Of a stretch of 64,000 nucleotides of DNA, positions 46,301 through 56,557 are shown in pieces. A model generated the notes under the pieces. The model had not been told where the DNA came from, did no database searches, and saw nothing but the letters and a program-made list of their open reading frames with translations. This DNA is from Xenoacremonium recifei (lineage: Eukaryota; Ascomycota; Sordariomycetes; Hypocreales; Nectriaceae): contig WOFQ01000001.1 in the NCBI GenBank assembly GCA_012184525.1, positions 310,001 through 374,000 on the forward strand, given 5' to 3'. How positions within the stretch are numbered: position 1 is the first letter of the stretch; every line of letters starts with the position of its first letter. Made by a program: the position numbers and the translations under genes.

Positions 46301-47500
46301 ATGACTTTCACGAAACTCCCCTTCCACGCCGACCACATCGGCTCCTACATCCGTCCCGAGGCCCTTGCCCTCGCGCAATCCCGCTTCGATGCCGGCACGC
46401 TTCCCCTCACCGACCTCACCACCGCGCAAGACACCGCCATCCGCGACATCGTCGCCGCGCAGCAGGCCCACGGCGTGCGTTCCCTAACAAATGGCGAGTT
46501 CGACCGCAAGTACTACTTCGGGGGCTTCTTCGAGAAGCTGCAGGGCTTCGAGGCCGTCGAGCCTGTGCCGTGGGAGATGACGCGCGCAGCCGCACCGCCT
46601 ATCGCCGCGCTGCGCAAGACGGGCACGCCGTATCCCATGGCGGCTGTCTGCGTGGGCAAGATCCGCCATGTGCAGAGCCCGTACCTGGAAAGCTGGGAAC
46701 ATCTGCGCGCGTGTGTGCCGGAGGAGAAGTGGAAAGACTGCAAAATCACGATGCCGCCGCCGTGTTATTTCCATCTGCGCCTTGCGCCGGGACACTGCTA
46801 TCGGCCGGGAACATACGACTCGGACGAGGCCTTCTTTGCGGACTTAGCGGCGGCATACCGCAAAGAGTTGAAGACTCTTTATGATGCTGGGTTACGGCGC
46901 GTGCAGATCGACGATCCGACGCTGGCGTACTTTTGCTCCGAGACGATGCTTCAGGCGCTGCGTGACGAGGGCATTGATCCGGATGCGCTGCTGGAGACAT
47001 ATCTCCAGGCACATAATGCGTGTCTAGAGGGCCGTCCGGAGGGCTTGCAAGTCGGACTGCACGTATGCCGCGGCAACTTCGCCAAAGGCGTGCACTTCAG
47101 CGCCGGCTCATACGAGCGCATCGCAGAGCGCCTTCTGCAGACGCTCAACTACGACGCGTTTCTACTAGAGTACGACAACGCGCGCAGCGGAGGGTTTGCG
47201 CCGCTGCGGTTTTTGCCAGTGGGCAAGAGCGTGGTGCTAGGGCTGGTAACGACGAAGGATGCGGCGCTGGAGGATAAAGAGGAGGTGAAGAAGAGGGTAA
47301 AGGAGGCGGCCGAGGTGGTTGCAAAGGGGCAGGGGAGGGAGGTTGAGGAGGTGATGGGCAGTCTGGGAGTGAGTCCGCAGTGTGGTTTTGCAAGTGTAGC
47401 GGTTGGGGCGGAGGGGATGACGGAGGAGAAGATGTTTGCGAAGTTGGAGCTTGTGAGGGATGTTGCGGAGGAGTTGTGGCCGGGAGAGGATGAGAGCTGA
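46301..47500 (+). CDS. Stand-alone MetE C-terminal-domain-like methyltransferase
   Basis: Single exon of 399 aa, starting at MTFTKLPFHADHIGSYIRP. It matches the catalytic TIM-barrel half of cobalamin-independent methionine synthase (UROD/MetE-like superfamily). The zinc site is complete: His254 and Cys256 (HVCRGNF), Glu290 (LLEYDN) and Cys361 (SPQCGF). The N-terminal half of canonical MetE (about 760 aa) is absent, so it is not the housekeeping enzyme. Members of this short family are usually annotated as methionine synthase II-like and may transfer methyl groups to other thiols. The ATG at 46301 is chosen because it directly precedes the conserved start; an upstream in-frame start would add an unrelated leader. 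It is in the accessory block, on the same strand as the ABCC and sulfotransferase-like genes. Confidence 0.87.
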   Translation: MTFTKLPFHADHIGSYIRPEALALAQSRFDAGTLPLTDLTTAQDTAIRDIVAAQQAHGVRSLTNGEFDRKYYFGGFFEKLQGFEAVEPVPWEMTRAAAPPIAALRKTGTPYPMAAVCVGKIRHVQSPYLESWEHLRACVPEEKWKDCKITMPPPCYFHLRLAPGHCYRPGTYDSDEAFFADLAAAYRKELKTLYDAGLRRVQIDDPTLAYFCSETMLQALRDEGIDPDALLETYLQAHNACLEGRPEGLQVGLHVCRGNFAKGVHFSAGSYERIAERLLQTLNYDAFLLEYDNARSGGFAPLRFLPVGKSVVLGLVTTKDAALEDKEEVKKRVKEAAEVVAKGQGREVEEVMGSLGVSPQCGFASVAVGAEGMTEEKMFAKLELVRDVAEELWPGEDES

Positions 47501-48495
47501 TGCACAAATGTGGTGTTGATGTGAGCGTATCGGTAAAGATGAAATATGGAGAAATTATGTGTAAAGCAAGACAATGAGCAGGACGGTTTCGAAGTCTATA
47601 GTTGTGTAAAGAAGACTTGAAGAGTTATATGAGAGGAGAGACTCTGAACCCGGATAGGAACTCGGTCCTAGTTTACGCTACGGAAATCTCCCACATAAAT
47701 CCTACAGTGAAACTTGCACAGCTGAGGAAACCCGTCGCAATTACAAAGCTGCCAGTCATCATCCATTGAATAATCTTTCAATGCATTCCCTGTCACCCAT
47801 CATCGGTGTAATTGCTCAATCTGGCAACCCCCGAAGCAGTAAGCTGACAGGACCAACAAGCTATGCTTCAATTCCTTGGATGGCTTCGTTGTTCAAATTC
47901 CCAATGTTTTCTTAAGCCTCTCTATAACGCATCAACCCATCTACAATTCTTGCAAACGACGCGTAACCTCGAACAAGAGCGAGTTCCGTCTGATCACCCA
48001 AGAGCCACGTATGGATCACCAGACCGTGTCTCAGAAGGAATTGACCTTTCTCCCAGCAGTTTGGGGGCTGAACCCAGAAAGACACCCCATCAGGCCTACG
48101 TAGCACTCCAACCAGCTGACCAACAACGCGCGCGGCACAGCATCACCGATGGACCACTGCACGATCCGCCCATCATCTCCGGCCAAGCTTCAAACCCTCG
48201 ACAGGGATCCTCTTCGAGCCAGCTGTTCCCAGGATTGCTAGGCTCTGGGTCTCGCCCTCGTTCCCTGGCCACTCACCCTCCAGCCGTCCAGGATCTCGCT
48301 GGCCGCCAACTAACGTAGGGCTGACATGTGTGGATGCCATGATGTCGCCAGGGGAGCGGAATTCGGCCCCTCGTCACTGGCCCGTCGGGATACGCGCGCG
48401 GGCGATCGCCCGGTAATATCTATAAGTAGGCCGGAGGGCTCACCACCACCACACACGCAAGCTGACACTGCTCTCCAACGCCGTCATTTTTCACC
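47501..48495. other. Intergenic region
   Basis: A 995-base spacer without supported genes; a 151-codon frame at 47863-48318 lacks any family feature. A TATA-like CTATAAGTA lies near 48420, about 75 bases before the ATG at 48496, followed by a CACCACCACACACACG leader. Confidence 0.5.
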
Positions 48496-49335
48496 ATGCG
48501 CTTCGTCTCGCAGGACCTCTCCGCCGACCGCAGCTCCCTCGGGCCTCAGATGAAGGTCCTAGGGGCGGGCCTGCCACGCTGCGCAACGTCCTCGCTCCAG
48601 GCCGCTCTCGAGTCGCAGTATCTCGGCTTCGCGCCGTGCATGCACATGGCACACATCGCGCCCGTGGCCGCCCGCGAGCAGATCATCATCGACGCCATGC
48701 AGGAGACCAACCGCGAGAAGCGCCACAAGCTGCTGCACAAGATCTTCGACGGCTACCAGGCCACCACCGACTTCCCGGGCTTCTGGTTCATCGACGACCT
48801 GATGGACATGTACCCGGACGCGGCCATCGTGCTGAACCAGCGCAGCGGCGGCGGCGAGGCCTGGGTCAAGAGCATGAAAGGCACCATCGAGTTCTTCACC
48901 ACGTGGACATATCTCCTGCTCTGCCTGCCCATCAAGACCGACCGGCTGCACTGGACCATCCACCGCGTAGTCAACAGACTCAACGTGCCGAAATGGGGGG
49001 CGGGCCGCAATCCCGAGTTCTACGATATATACCAGGAGCACGTGCTGCGCGAGGCGGCGAAGCGTGGCCGCGAGGTGCTCGTGTGGAAGGCCGAGGACGG
49101 GTGGGCGCCGCTGTGCAAGTTCCTGGGCAAGGAGGCGCCGCCCAAGGAGGAGCCGTTTCCGTGGGTGAATGATGCGAAGACGATGACAATGCTGAAGAGG
49201 ATCCTGATTGCAAGGGGTGTGCTGTCGTGGGCGGCCATCCTAGGGTCGGCATATGCGACGTGGCGGTACTGGCCGAGTATTGTGAGCCATGGGACCGGCG
49301 TGCTGGATGTTGTGCGGTCGAGACTGGGCCTGTGA
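48496..49335 (+). CDS. Sulfotransferase-like P-loop protein
   Basis: Single exon of 279 aa. Near the N-terminus KVLGAGLPRCATSSLQAAL (about residues 19-37) corresponds to the PAPS 5'-phosphosulfate-binding P-loop of fungal sulfotransferase-fold proteins. DFPGFWFIDDLMDMYPDAAI and the following VLNQRS match the conserved acceptor-pocket and 3'-phosphate-binding strand, with the Arg kept. HVLREAAKRGREVLVW and GWAPLCKFLG match the C-terminal conserved region. A hydrophobic C-terminal helix (about 245-262) suggests membrane association. Such genes are often mis-named NAD-dependent epimerases. Its acceptor, if any, is unknown. It is convergent with the FAD monooxygenase gene, 146 bases away. Confidence 0.83.
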   Translation: MRFVSQDLSADRSSLGPQMKVLGAGLPRCATSSLQAALESQYLGFAPCMHMAHIAPVAAREQIIIDAMQETNREKRHKLLHKIFDGYQATTDFPGFWFIDDLMDMYPDAAIVLNQRSGGGEAWVKSMKGTIEFFTTWTYLLLCLPIKTDRLHWTIHRVVNRLNVPKWGAGRNPEFYDIYQEHVLREAAKRGREVLVWKAEDGWAPLCKFLGKEAPPKEEPFPWVNDAKTMTMLKRILIARGVLSWAAILGSAYATWRYWPSIVSHGTGVLDVVRSRLGL

Positions 49336-49481
49336 TTCGGTATATTGTGTCTAGAAGATTTTCCGCATTGCTTCGTCTAAACTAGGCGCTGATGTATAAG
49401 TCGCTATCCTCCTACCCCTGAACCCCTTTCCGCCACAATCGCTGTGCAACCTACCAATCGGGGTCCGTTTGCCCTAATTCA

Positions 49482-51148
49482 TCAGACAGAGGCCTTCTTC
49501 TTGAGGGTGAAATTCTGCCTCTCTCGAATCTTCTGAATCGCCAGGTTCAACTCCTTGGAAGCGTGGAGCTCTTCTCCCCTGACTTGATACAGCATACCCG
49601 TCCACTTCAATTCCTCCACCGCTATCATTGCATCTTTACAAGCATCCCTCTCCAGTAGGTACTGGTTTTTCTCGTAATCAAGCCACGGATAATCGCTCTT
49701 CACCTTTGTGGGATCCCACGCCTTTATAATGTTTGTCAACTCTTCGTCCCGCTCGTCTTTGATCACTTCGTCGTGCGCATGCAACCAGAAACCCTGGAGC
49801 AGGGACCAGCGCATCATTGTCGCGGCCCGACCGGCTTGTAACGCTGAATACGTTCGGGTCATAATCCCAGAGAGGTCGTGGAGAGACAGATCCCTATCTT
49901 CTGGGCGGCCGTCAAGGATCCCACTCACCACAGTCTTGAGAACTATAGCGTCCTCAAGGGCAAAGGCAGCATCTTGGTACAGATATGGTCGTGATGGGTG
50001 TGCAGCATCGCCTACCACAGCTACACACTCCATATTAAGGTGATCCAAAGGCACGGCCTCGAAGATCGGCTCCTTTGCGAGGCCAACTGTCCAATTGGCA
50101 AGGCTGATGACCAAAGGATTCCAGTCATCATCGTTCAGTTTGTTCAGAAGCTCGGCAAAAGGGGGTGTCTTAGCACCGCTCCGATTGATTTTGACCCAGT
50201 CATCGTCATCCGTGAAAATAGCTTGGAAATCAAACGTAGATCCAAAGCCTGGAGGAGCGGAAGGATTTGTCTGAGGCACCAGCTCAACATGCCCGCCTTT
50301 ACCGACCCAGACGTTGTGGGCTGCATCTTTCTTCAGGGAATCAAACTCTGGACGCTCGAGGGCGAGTGGCGGAAGAGGGACGCGGTACATATAAGTCCTA
50401 CTTGGGTTGGGCGCTCTGTTCGGCGCCATTGCTTTTCGAAAGATGGATTCAGCGCCTAGCACAAGTCAGACAATACAAATAGGTGAGGTGGTGCGAAGAC
50501 GTGATAATTCTCAAGGAGTGACTCACCATCAGCTCTAATGACGAGGTCGGCCAATTCCACAGTGCCATCTTCTAATAATACTCGCGGCACACCGATCTTC
50601 CGGTTGCCTATGTTCTGGCCAGGCATATTCCGGTCGCTATGGACTGCGAGCCCGAAGTCTTTGACTTTCGAGTCGTATCTGATGTTCGCTCCATGAAGCA
50701 GTGCTTCTTCATAAAGAACGAAGACCAAATCTCCATGCTTGACATGGCTTTCCCAACATCAGCAAAATCCTATCATAACATCCAAAAACTCACTACCAGG
50801 GCGCATAATAGTGCTCCCTCAGATTTCTGTCGTACAATTCCTTGCCGACGGAATACCCGTCCCGAATGATAACCCTGTTGCCAATGCTCGATATCCGAGA
50901 GACTTTACTGCCGAGACACATGTGTAGGAGGGCCTGACACGCATTCGGCGGTAGATGCACTACGTCTCTGGACTTCAAACTGTCAGATCAGGATTTCATA
51001 CATACAGGAAAGGAATTACCCGGCGAGACCAACATTCCCTCTCGAAGACTGTAACTTGGATGTTTTTGTGGCTAGCGAGAGCCGCCGCACAAGCCAGACC
51101 GGCGACGCCTGCGCCGACGATGATGACTTTGAAGGGCTCAGAAGTCAT
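49482..51148 (-). CDS. Divergent FAD-dependent monooxygenase (salicylate hydroxylase-like)
   Basis: Four exons (51148-51020, 50972-50794, 50747-50527, 50455-49482) give 500 aa. The start MTSEPFKVIIVGAGVAGLAC carries the Rossmann FAD motif GxGxxG. HLPPNACQALL, the LVFVLYEEALLHGA helix, LADLVIRADGAES (the DG-type motif) and VVGDAAHPSRPYLYQDAA (the GD motif) follow in the order of group A aromatic hydroxylases. The usual REVGAGI segment after the first Glu is replaced by ERECWSRRSRDVV, and the Gly-Gln-Gly of the last motif is altered to Tyr-Gln-Asp. Intron 1 needs a non-standard AAG acceptor to keep frame, while introns 2 and 3 are clear. The gene may be a diverged enzyme or in early decay. Expected chemistry: NAD(P)H-dependent hydroxylation. 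Confidence 0.75.
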
Positions 51149-51675
51149 GTTGTAATCAAAAAGATATCGTTGTAGTGTTGATAATTCTTGATGGCCGAAC
51201 CGGGAATGATACAAAAAGAGCGACAGCCAGAATGAGTGTATGTGATGTTGCAAGATCCAGAGCTACGCCTCGACTCCGATATTTCAGGCCGCCAGTTAGG
51301 GGAACTTAGAAGCGCAAAGAAGGCGCGAATCAGCCTCTGACGAGTGCATCATCTGGCAGCAACTAACCGAAGGCGAAGGAAACAACGACTTGATATTAGG
51401 GAATCGTTCCCCATTCTTATTACATTGATCTAATATCCTTCGTACTATGTACATCCGACACGCCCGTCATCCAACGAGCCTGTCATTTCTATGACTGTAG
51501 GTAGTTTACTGAAAAAACCAAGGAAAGTACTTTGTCCATGACATGAACGTCAACATCTAAACAGAGGGGAAGATGGAGAACCCCGTGATCATACATACGC
51601 ATCCAATGAGATCTTTACTTTTTGTTTTTCTCGTCAAATGTGCAAGACATTTGGTTTCGTAGGAGCCGAGAAAGC
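51149..51675. other. Spacer between two minus-strand genes
   Basis: These 527 bases contain the promoter of the FAD monooxygenase and the terminator of PDR transporter 2. Nothing else is recognised. Confidence 0.5.
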
Positions 51676-54600
51676 TTAGGCCTTCTTGGTCTTCTTCTCG
51701 CCCTTGAGCGACTTCTTGGGCACACGCACCAGCCAGTACAGGAACAGGGCAGCCGCCATGTTGAACAGGACGTACACCCAGAGCAGGCCGAAGTTGCGCC
51801 ATCGCTGGTCGTAATAGCTGCTGACCTGCTTGAGGTAGTCGTTGGTCTTGCCAATGGTGCAGAAAGTGCATTCGTCCGTAGCATTCTCGTCGACGAGATA
51901 ACCTCCGACGGACTTGATGTACGACGCCATGTACTCGCCGCAGGTCTGGTTAGAGGGAGGTGCGAAGTTGAGCAACTCGTTGGATGCGCAGGTGACGTCG
52001 GTGTTTGCAACAGCTGTTGATAACATGCCGCTTACTAAATATGTAAATGGTGACACCCGATACATGAAGATCCAGAAGCCAGGGAGGGTTGACGGCGTAG
52101 CCAAGACACCACAGAAGATGAGGCAGAGGGTGAACATCAGGTTAGCAATGTTACCACCGGCCTCAGCCGTTTCGAAACCAGCGATGATGAAAGTCGAGAA
52201 GGTAGCCGTGAAGATGAGGAACATGAACAAGAACAGGAACATCAGAGCACCACGCTCGGTGACCTGGTCGGCTGGCTCAGCATTGCGGTATAGCCCAATA
52301 GGATAGTACCAGCAGAAGTACATAATGACAGCCATCAGAGTATTCCAAGGCAGCTCGACGATCAGCTGAGAAAGCATGAAGATCTTCCAGGAGTACACCT
52401 TGGAAGGTCTCTCACGCGCTTCATAAAGCGACCGTTGAATGACAAATTGAGGCATGGACTGTTGGACAAGCTGACCGAAGACCGTGAGCAAGTTGAAGAT
52501 GGCGAACATTTGGTTCTGAAGACCCTGGATACTGTTGGGAGCGTCGTAGAAGATGAAACCGATGAACAAGGCAACGAGCGTGCACAGAGCCGTCTTGGCA
52601 TAGATGTAGACAGGGGTTCGCCAGTATTGCTGGAACACACGGTACAGGTTCTCCTTGAGCTGGACCATGAAGGGAGCGGCGAATTCACGGTAGCTACCGG
52701 CGTCCAAGCCCTCGGGCTCACCCTCGGCCTGCTTGGCCACCTTGATGCGCTCCAGCTCGGCCTGAACCTCCCTGTACTCGGGGGAGTTGCGCCAGGCCTG
52801 GAACCAGTCAACCTCAGTGTGAGATCCGGGAGCAGCGCCAATGACTTCCAACATCCATTCAGCAGGGTTAGCATCGTGCGGGCAGGCGTGGCCACCGTTG
52901 CGCTCAAAATAGCTGGTCATGATCTTTGAGTTCTCGCCGATATCGCCAAAGTAGACAGTCTTGCCACCCTTGGCCAGGAACAGAAGTCGGTCGAAACGTT
53001 GGAACAGCATAGCAGACGGCTGATGAATAGTGCAAAGAACAGCCTGACCGGCCTTCGTCAGCTTCTCAAGGAGATCCAGGATAGCCCAGGAGGTTTGCGA
53101 GTCAAGGCCAGAGGTAGGCTCGTCGACGAAGAGCAGCAGAGGGGGCTTAGCAGCGAGCTCGACACCGATAGTGAGACGCTTTCGCTGCTCGACGTTGAGA
53201 CCTTCACCAGGGACACCGACAACAGCATCAGCGTATTCCTCCATATCCAACAGCTTGATGACCTCTTCGACATACGCAAGCTTCTCGTCCTTGGGGATAT
53301 GGGCAGGCTGGCGGAGCAGGGCGCTGAAGTTAAGGGCCTCTCGAACAGTTGAGGTCTGCAAGTGAAGATCCTGTTGCTGAACATAGCCGGTCTTGCGCTG
53401 GAAGGACATGTCTCGGGGGTGTCCGTCGACAAGCATCTCGCCCGTGATAACACCCATAGAGGTACGGTCGGCCAAACAATCCAGAAGTGTCGTCTTTCCG
53501 GCACCTGACACACCCATCAGGGCAGTCAGGGTACCGGGCTTGACCCAACCGTCGACGTTATCCAAAATTCTGCGCGGCTCACCCTTGATCTTAATGTCGT
53601 AGCACACATCGTGCCACTGGAACACAGACTTTTGCTGCTGCAGAACACCAATTTCCTTCTCGACTCGGCTGCGTTCGCGGGTGGCAATGGGACCGATGTT
53701 TGCCATAGCTGCTTCGGGATCGCTGTGCTTCTTTTCCGCATTGGCGATGGCGGCGGGCTTGTGACCGCGACGGTAGACCAGGACCTCGCCCTTGGACTTC
53801 TTCTCGGAGACGAGTTCGGCAGCGATCATGTAGGTCATAAGGAAGAAGATGGTGAAAGCAATAACAATACCGAAGTTGCGCCAGCGGTTGTTCCAGTGGT
53901 AGCCAAAGTTCAGCGCCGCATATCGATCGCCACTAACAGCAAGTTTACCAGGTTCAGAGCCGACAGCCGTGCAAACACGGTTGTCGCCAGTGACGTTCTC
54001 GTAGCCTGGGACCAACGGCGAGGGCACATAGTCAGTGCAGGCGAATTCACGGCCGTGGAACTCGTTGACAACAAGCGACTCGAATGCGTATGCCAGGGGA
54101 TCGATGTAGTGTAGCCACCGGCACCAGTCGAGCATATATCGCTTAGGAATGACGAAGCCAGTAAAAACAACCAGATCGAGAATCAGCAGAGCAGCGGGGA
54201 CAAGAGCCTGGAACAGCGTTCGAGAAGCGGAGGCGATAGTTCGGAAAATCATCGACATGACCAAAACCGTGACGAAGGAGATGAGCAAGAAGAAGAAAAA
54301 ATGACCAGGTTCTCGCCGTAGATTTGTCATGAAATAGAGGGCCAAGTTGAATATGATAGCGTTAGCGACCTTGTACGGCATATCGCACAGCATGGACGCA
54401 ACAGCTTCGGCAGACGGGTGGTAGAGGGCGTAACGGCTGTGCTTCTCGACAATAGGACGTTGAGCATAGAGGGTCAGAATCTGTGTGCTGTTAGTATAGT
54501 TCATTTGAAGGGATTCTGTTTGTTCTTACCTCGAGGGCAGAGGCAAAGGCATTCATCAGACAAGCAAAGAACAAGAGGGCGCCACGTTGGAAGAAACTCG

Positions 54601-56557
54601 ACGACGTGTCCTGCAAGTTGTAGAAGACACTGCCGATGATGAGAGCCATACCAAAGTTACCGATCAGAGCACCAATTGTTAAACCAGGATCACCCGTCAA
54701 TCGCTTCCATCCACGCCATAGGCACAGCTGAACTTGCTGACCATAGGACAGCGTGTAGGGGGATTTCTTGCGCTGACCCTTGGCCTGCTGGGCGTGCTTG
54801 GAGGCACGGAAGGCTTCGGCGTCGGGACCATTGATAGGGTGGGCAGTCTTGTAGTCCCCAATTTCAGCCTGCAGAGCCCGATATTCGGCGCTCTCTCTCC
54901 AAGCGCGGGCGAAGTCATCGGGGGTGCGAGGAACCTTGCCCTCGAAACCCTTTCGGACAACACGTTCCAGAGGAGCCGTCATGGAGGTTAGGAAATCAGG
55001 AGTGGTCTGACGGGGAGGGCACTCGAAGCCCAGGTTGACGAAGTACTGCCTAGCCTGGTCGGCACGGCCGAAAAAGATCTGGCGACCCTCGTAAAGAACA
55101 CAGGCCTTGTCGAAGAGATCGTAGGCACTCTGCGGGGACTGGTAAATAGAAACGATGGCGGTGCTGTTGAAGAGCTCGGTCTGCAGGCGGAGGGTCTTGC
55201 AGAACTCGACAGCGTTGGCAGAATCGAGACCTCGCGTCGAGTTATCCCAGCACTGCAGGGGCGCACCAGAGAGTGCAGCCTCAGAGATGGTGACACGCTT
55301 TCGTTCACCACCAGAGACACCACGGATGTACTCGTTGCCGACACGGGTGTTAATGGTGTGCGAAATGCCGAACATGGCCATGACGACGTCTCGCAGGTGG
55401 TCGGCAAAGTCGTTCTTGCTGAGGCCCTGGGGCAGCTGACGGGGCTGGCGAGCTCGGGCTGCGAAGGTGAGGGTATCACCAACTGTCAGCTGGGGAAAGT
55501 GGACATCGACTTCAGCAGTGTAAATGGCTTCACCGCGGTGGGAAGTGTGCATTTCCTTGGCCGTCATACCTGTGATATATCGTCAGTAAAGTTTTCCGGT
55601 GATATTGGGTTCTCCTTATTCGGCGGCATCTTATCAGATCGATCTGAAACCAAATCTGCATGGCGGGTGTGGCTTGCGCATGATAACTCGTGGCGCCCGT
55701 TGTCCACGTTTTTTATCCCCGTTACACCTCAAATAATGACACCCAGCTCGGAACCTACCGAACACCCGCGCAGCCATTGCCTCGTGTTCCAAGCCTGTTG
55801 AATAGAATTTCAAGAATCAAAACTCACCCTGGTAGTTGAAATACGACTCGTCGTTGATATAGAGACCGTTCGTCTCTCCCGCAATCGTCTTCAACATGGT
55901 CGAGCAACCGGATCCAGGAGGTCCCAGAACGACCAGCATCTCGCCCTTGTGTACAACACCGTCGAACTGGCGCAGAATGTCAATTCGCTGGCGCCCGCCA
56001 CCAAGCAACCGAGAGGCCATGCTGCCTAGCGAGAGCCAGACATTGGCGACGTCCTTCTGGTAATCACTGGCCTCTCCGAAACCGTAAACGTTCAGGTTCT
56101 GAAAGCACACGCCTGCAGAGCGGAAGGAGGCGCCGTCCTGGTTGACCATTGCCACAACGGCCTTGGCCCATTCGCGTCCACTGAAGTTGGGTGAGTTGGG
56201 GTTGAGCGGTGAGTTTTCGTCAGAGAGGAAAGGGTTCGCAGCTTCGTGTGCGGCCGAGGCGTGCGAGTAGGATCGAGCCAGGGCCTGGACGATAGAATGG
56301 CGGCGTTCCATCTCGGAGTCGTCGTCCTCGCCGTTACCCAGCGTCTCGGCAGGTGAAGAAGTCTTTTCGTGCAGGGCGTCCTCGGTGCCAGCTTCGGTTA
56401 GCGACGCTGTCTTGTTTGTCTTTGCGGTCCCGGGCTTGACATCGTCGCTAGGCACCTCCGTCTCCTTCTCAATGGGTGCATTGTTAGAGGCAAGGGGCAC
56501 ACCCTCGCGCGCGGCCGTCGCGTCGTAGTTGGCGTTGATGCCGTAGACGGCCGACAT
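51676..56557 (-). CDS. Full-size PDR/ABCG multidrug transporter 2 (CDR-like)
   Basis: Three exons (56557-55828, 55569-54530, 54480-51676) encode 1524 aa. The ATG at 56557 (MSAVYGINANYD) is the first in frame; the frame opens upstream only via TTG. NBD1 has GPPGSGCST (about residue 212), VSGGERKRV and QCWDNSTRGLD; NBD2 has GVSGAGKTTLLD (about 912), NVEQRKRLTIGVEL and LLFVDEPTSGLD, the usual PDR asymmetry. Each TMD is followed by the family loop motifs, and the C-terminus YWLVRVPKKS plus a Lys-rich tail is typical of CDR/PDR pumps. Introns: GTGAGT...CACAG (258 nt) and GTAAGA...CACAG (49 nt). It should export hydrophobic toxicants across the plasma membrane. With transporter 1 it shares architecture, but the N-termini and loops differ, so this is not a recent duplication. 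Confidence 0.93.
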
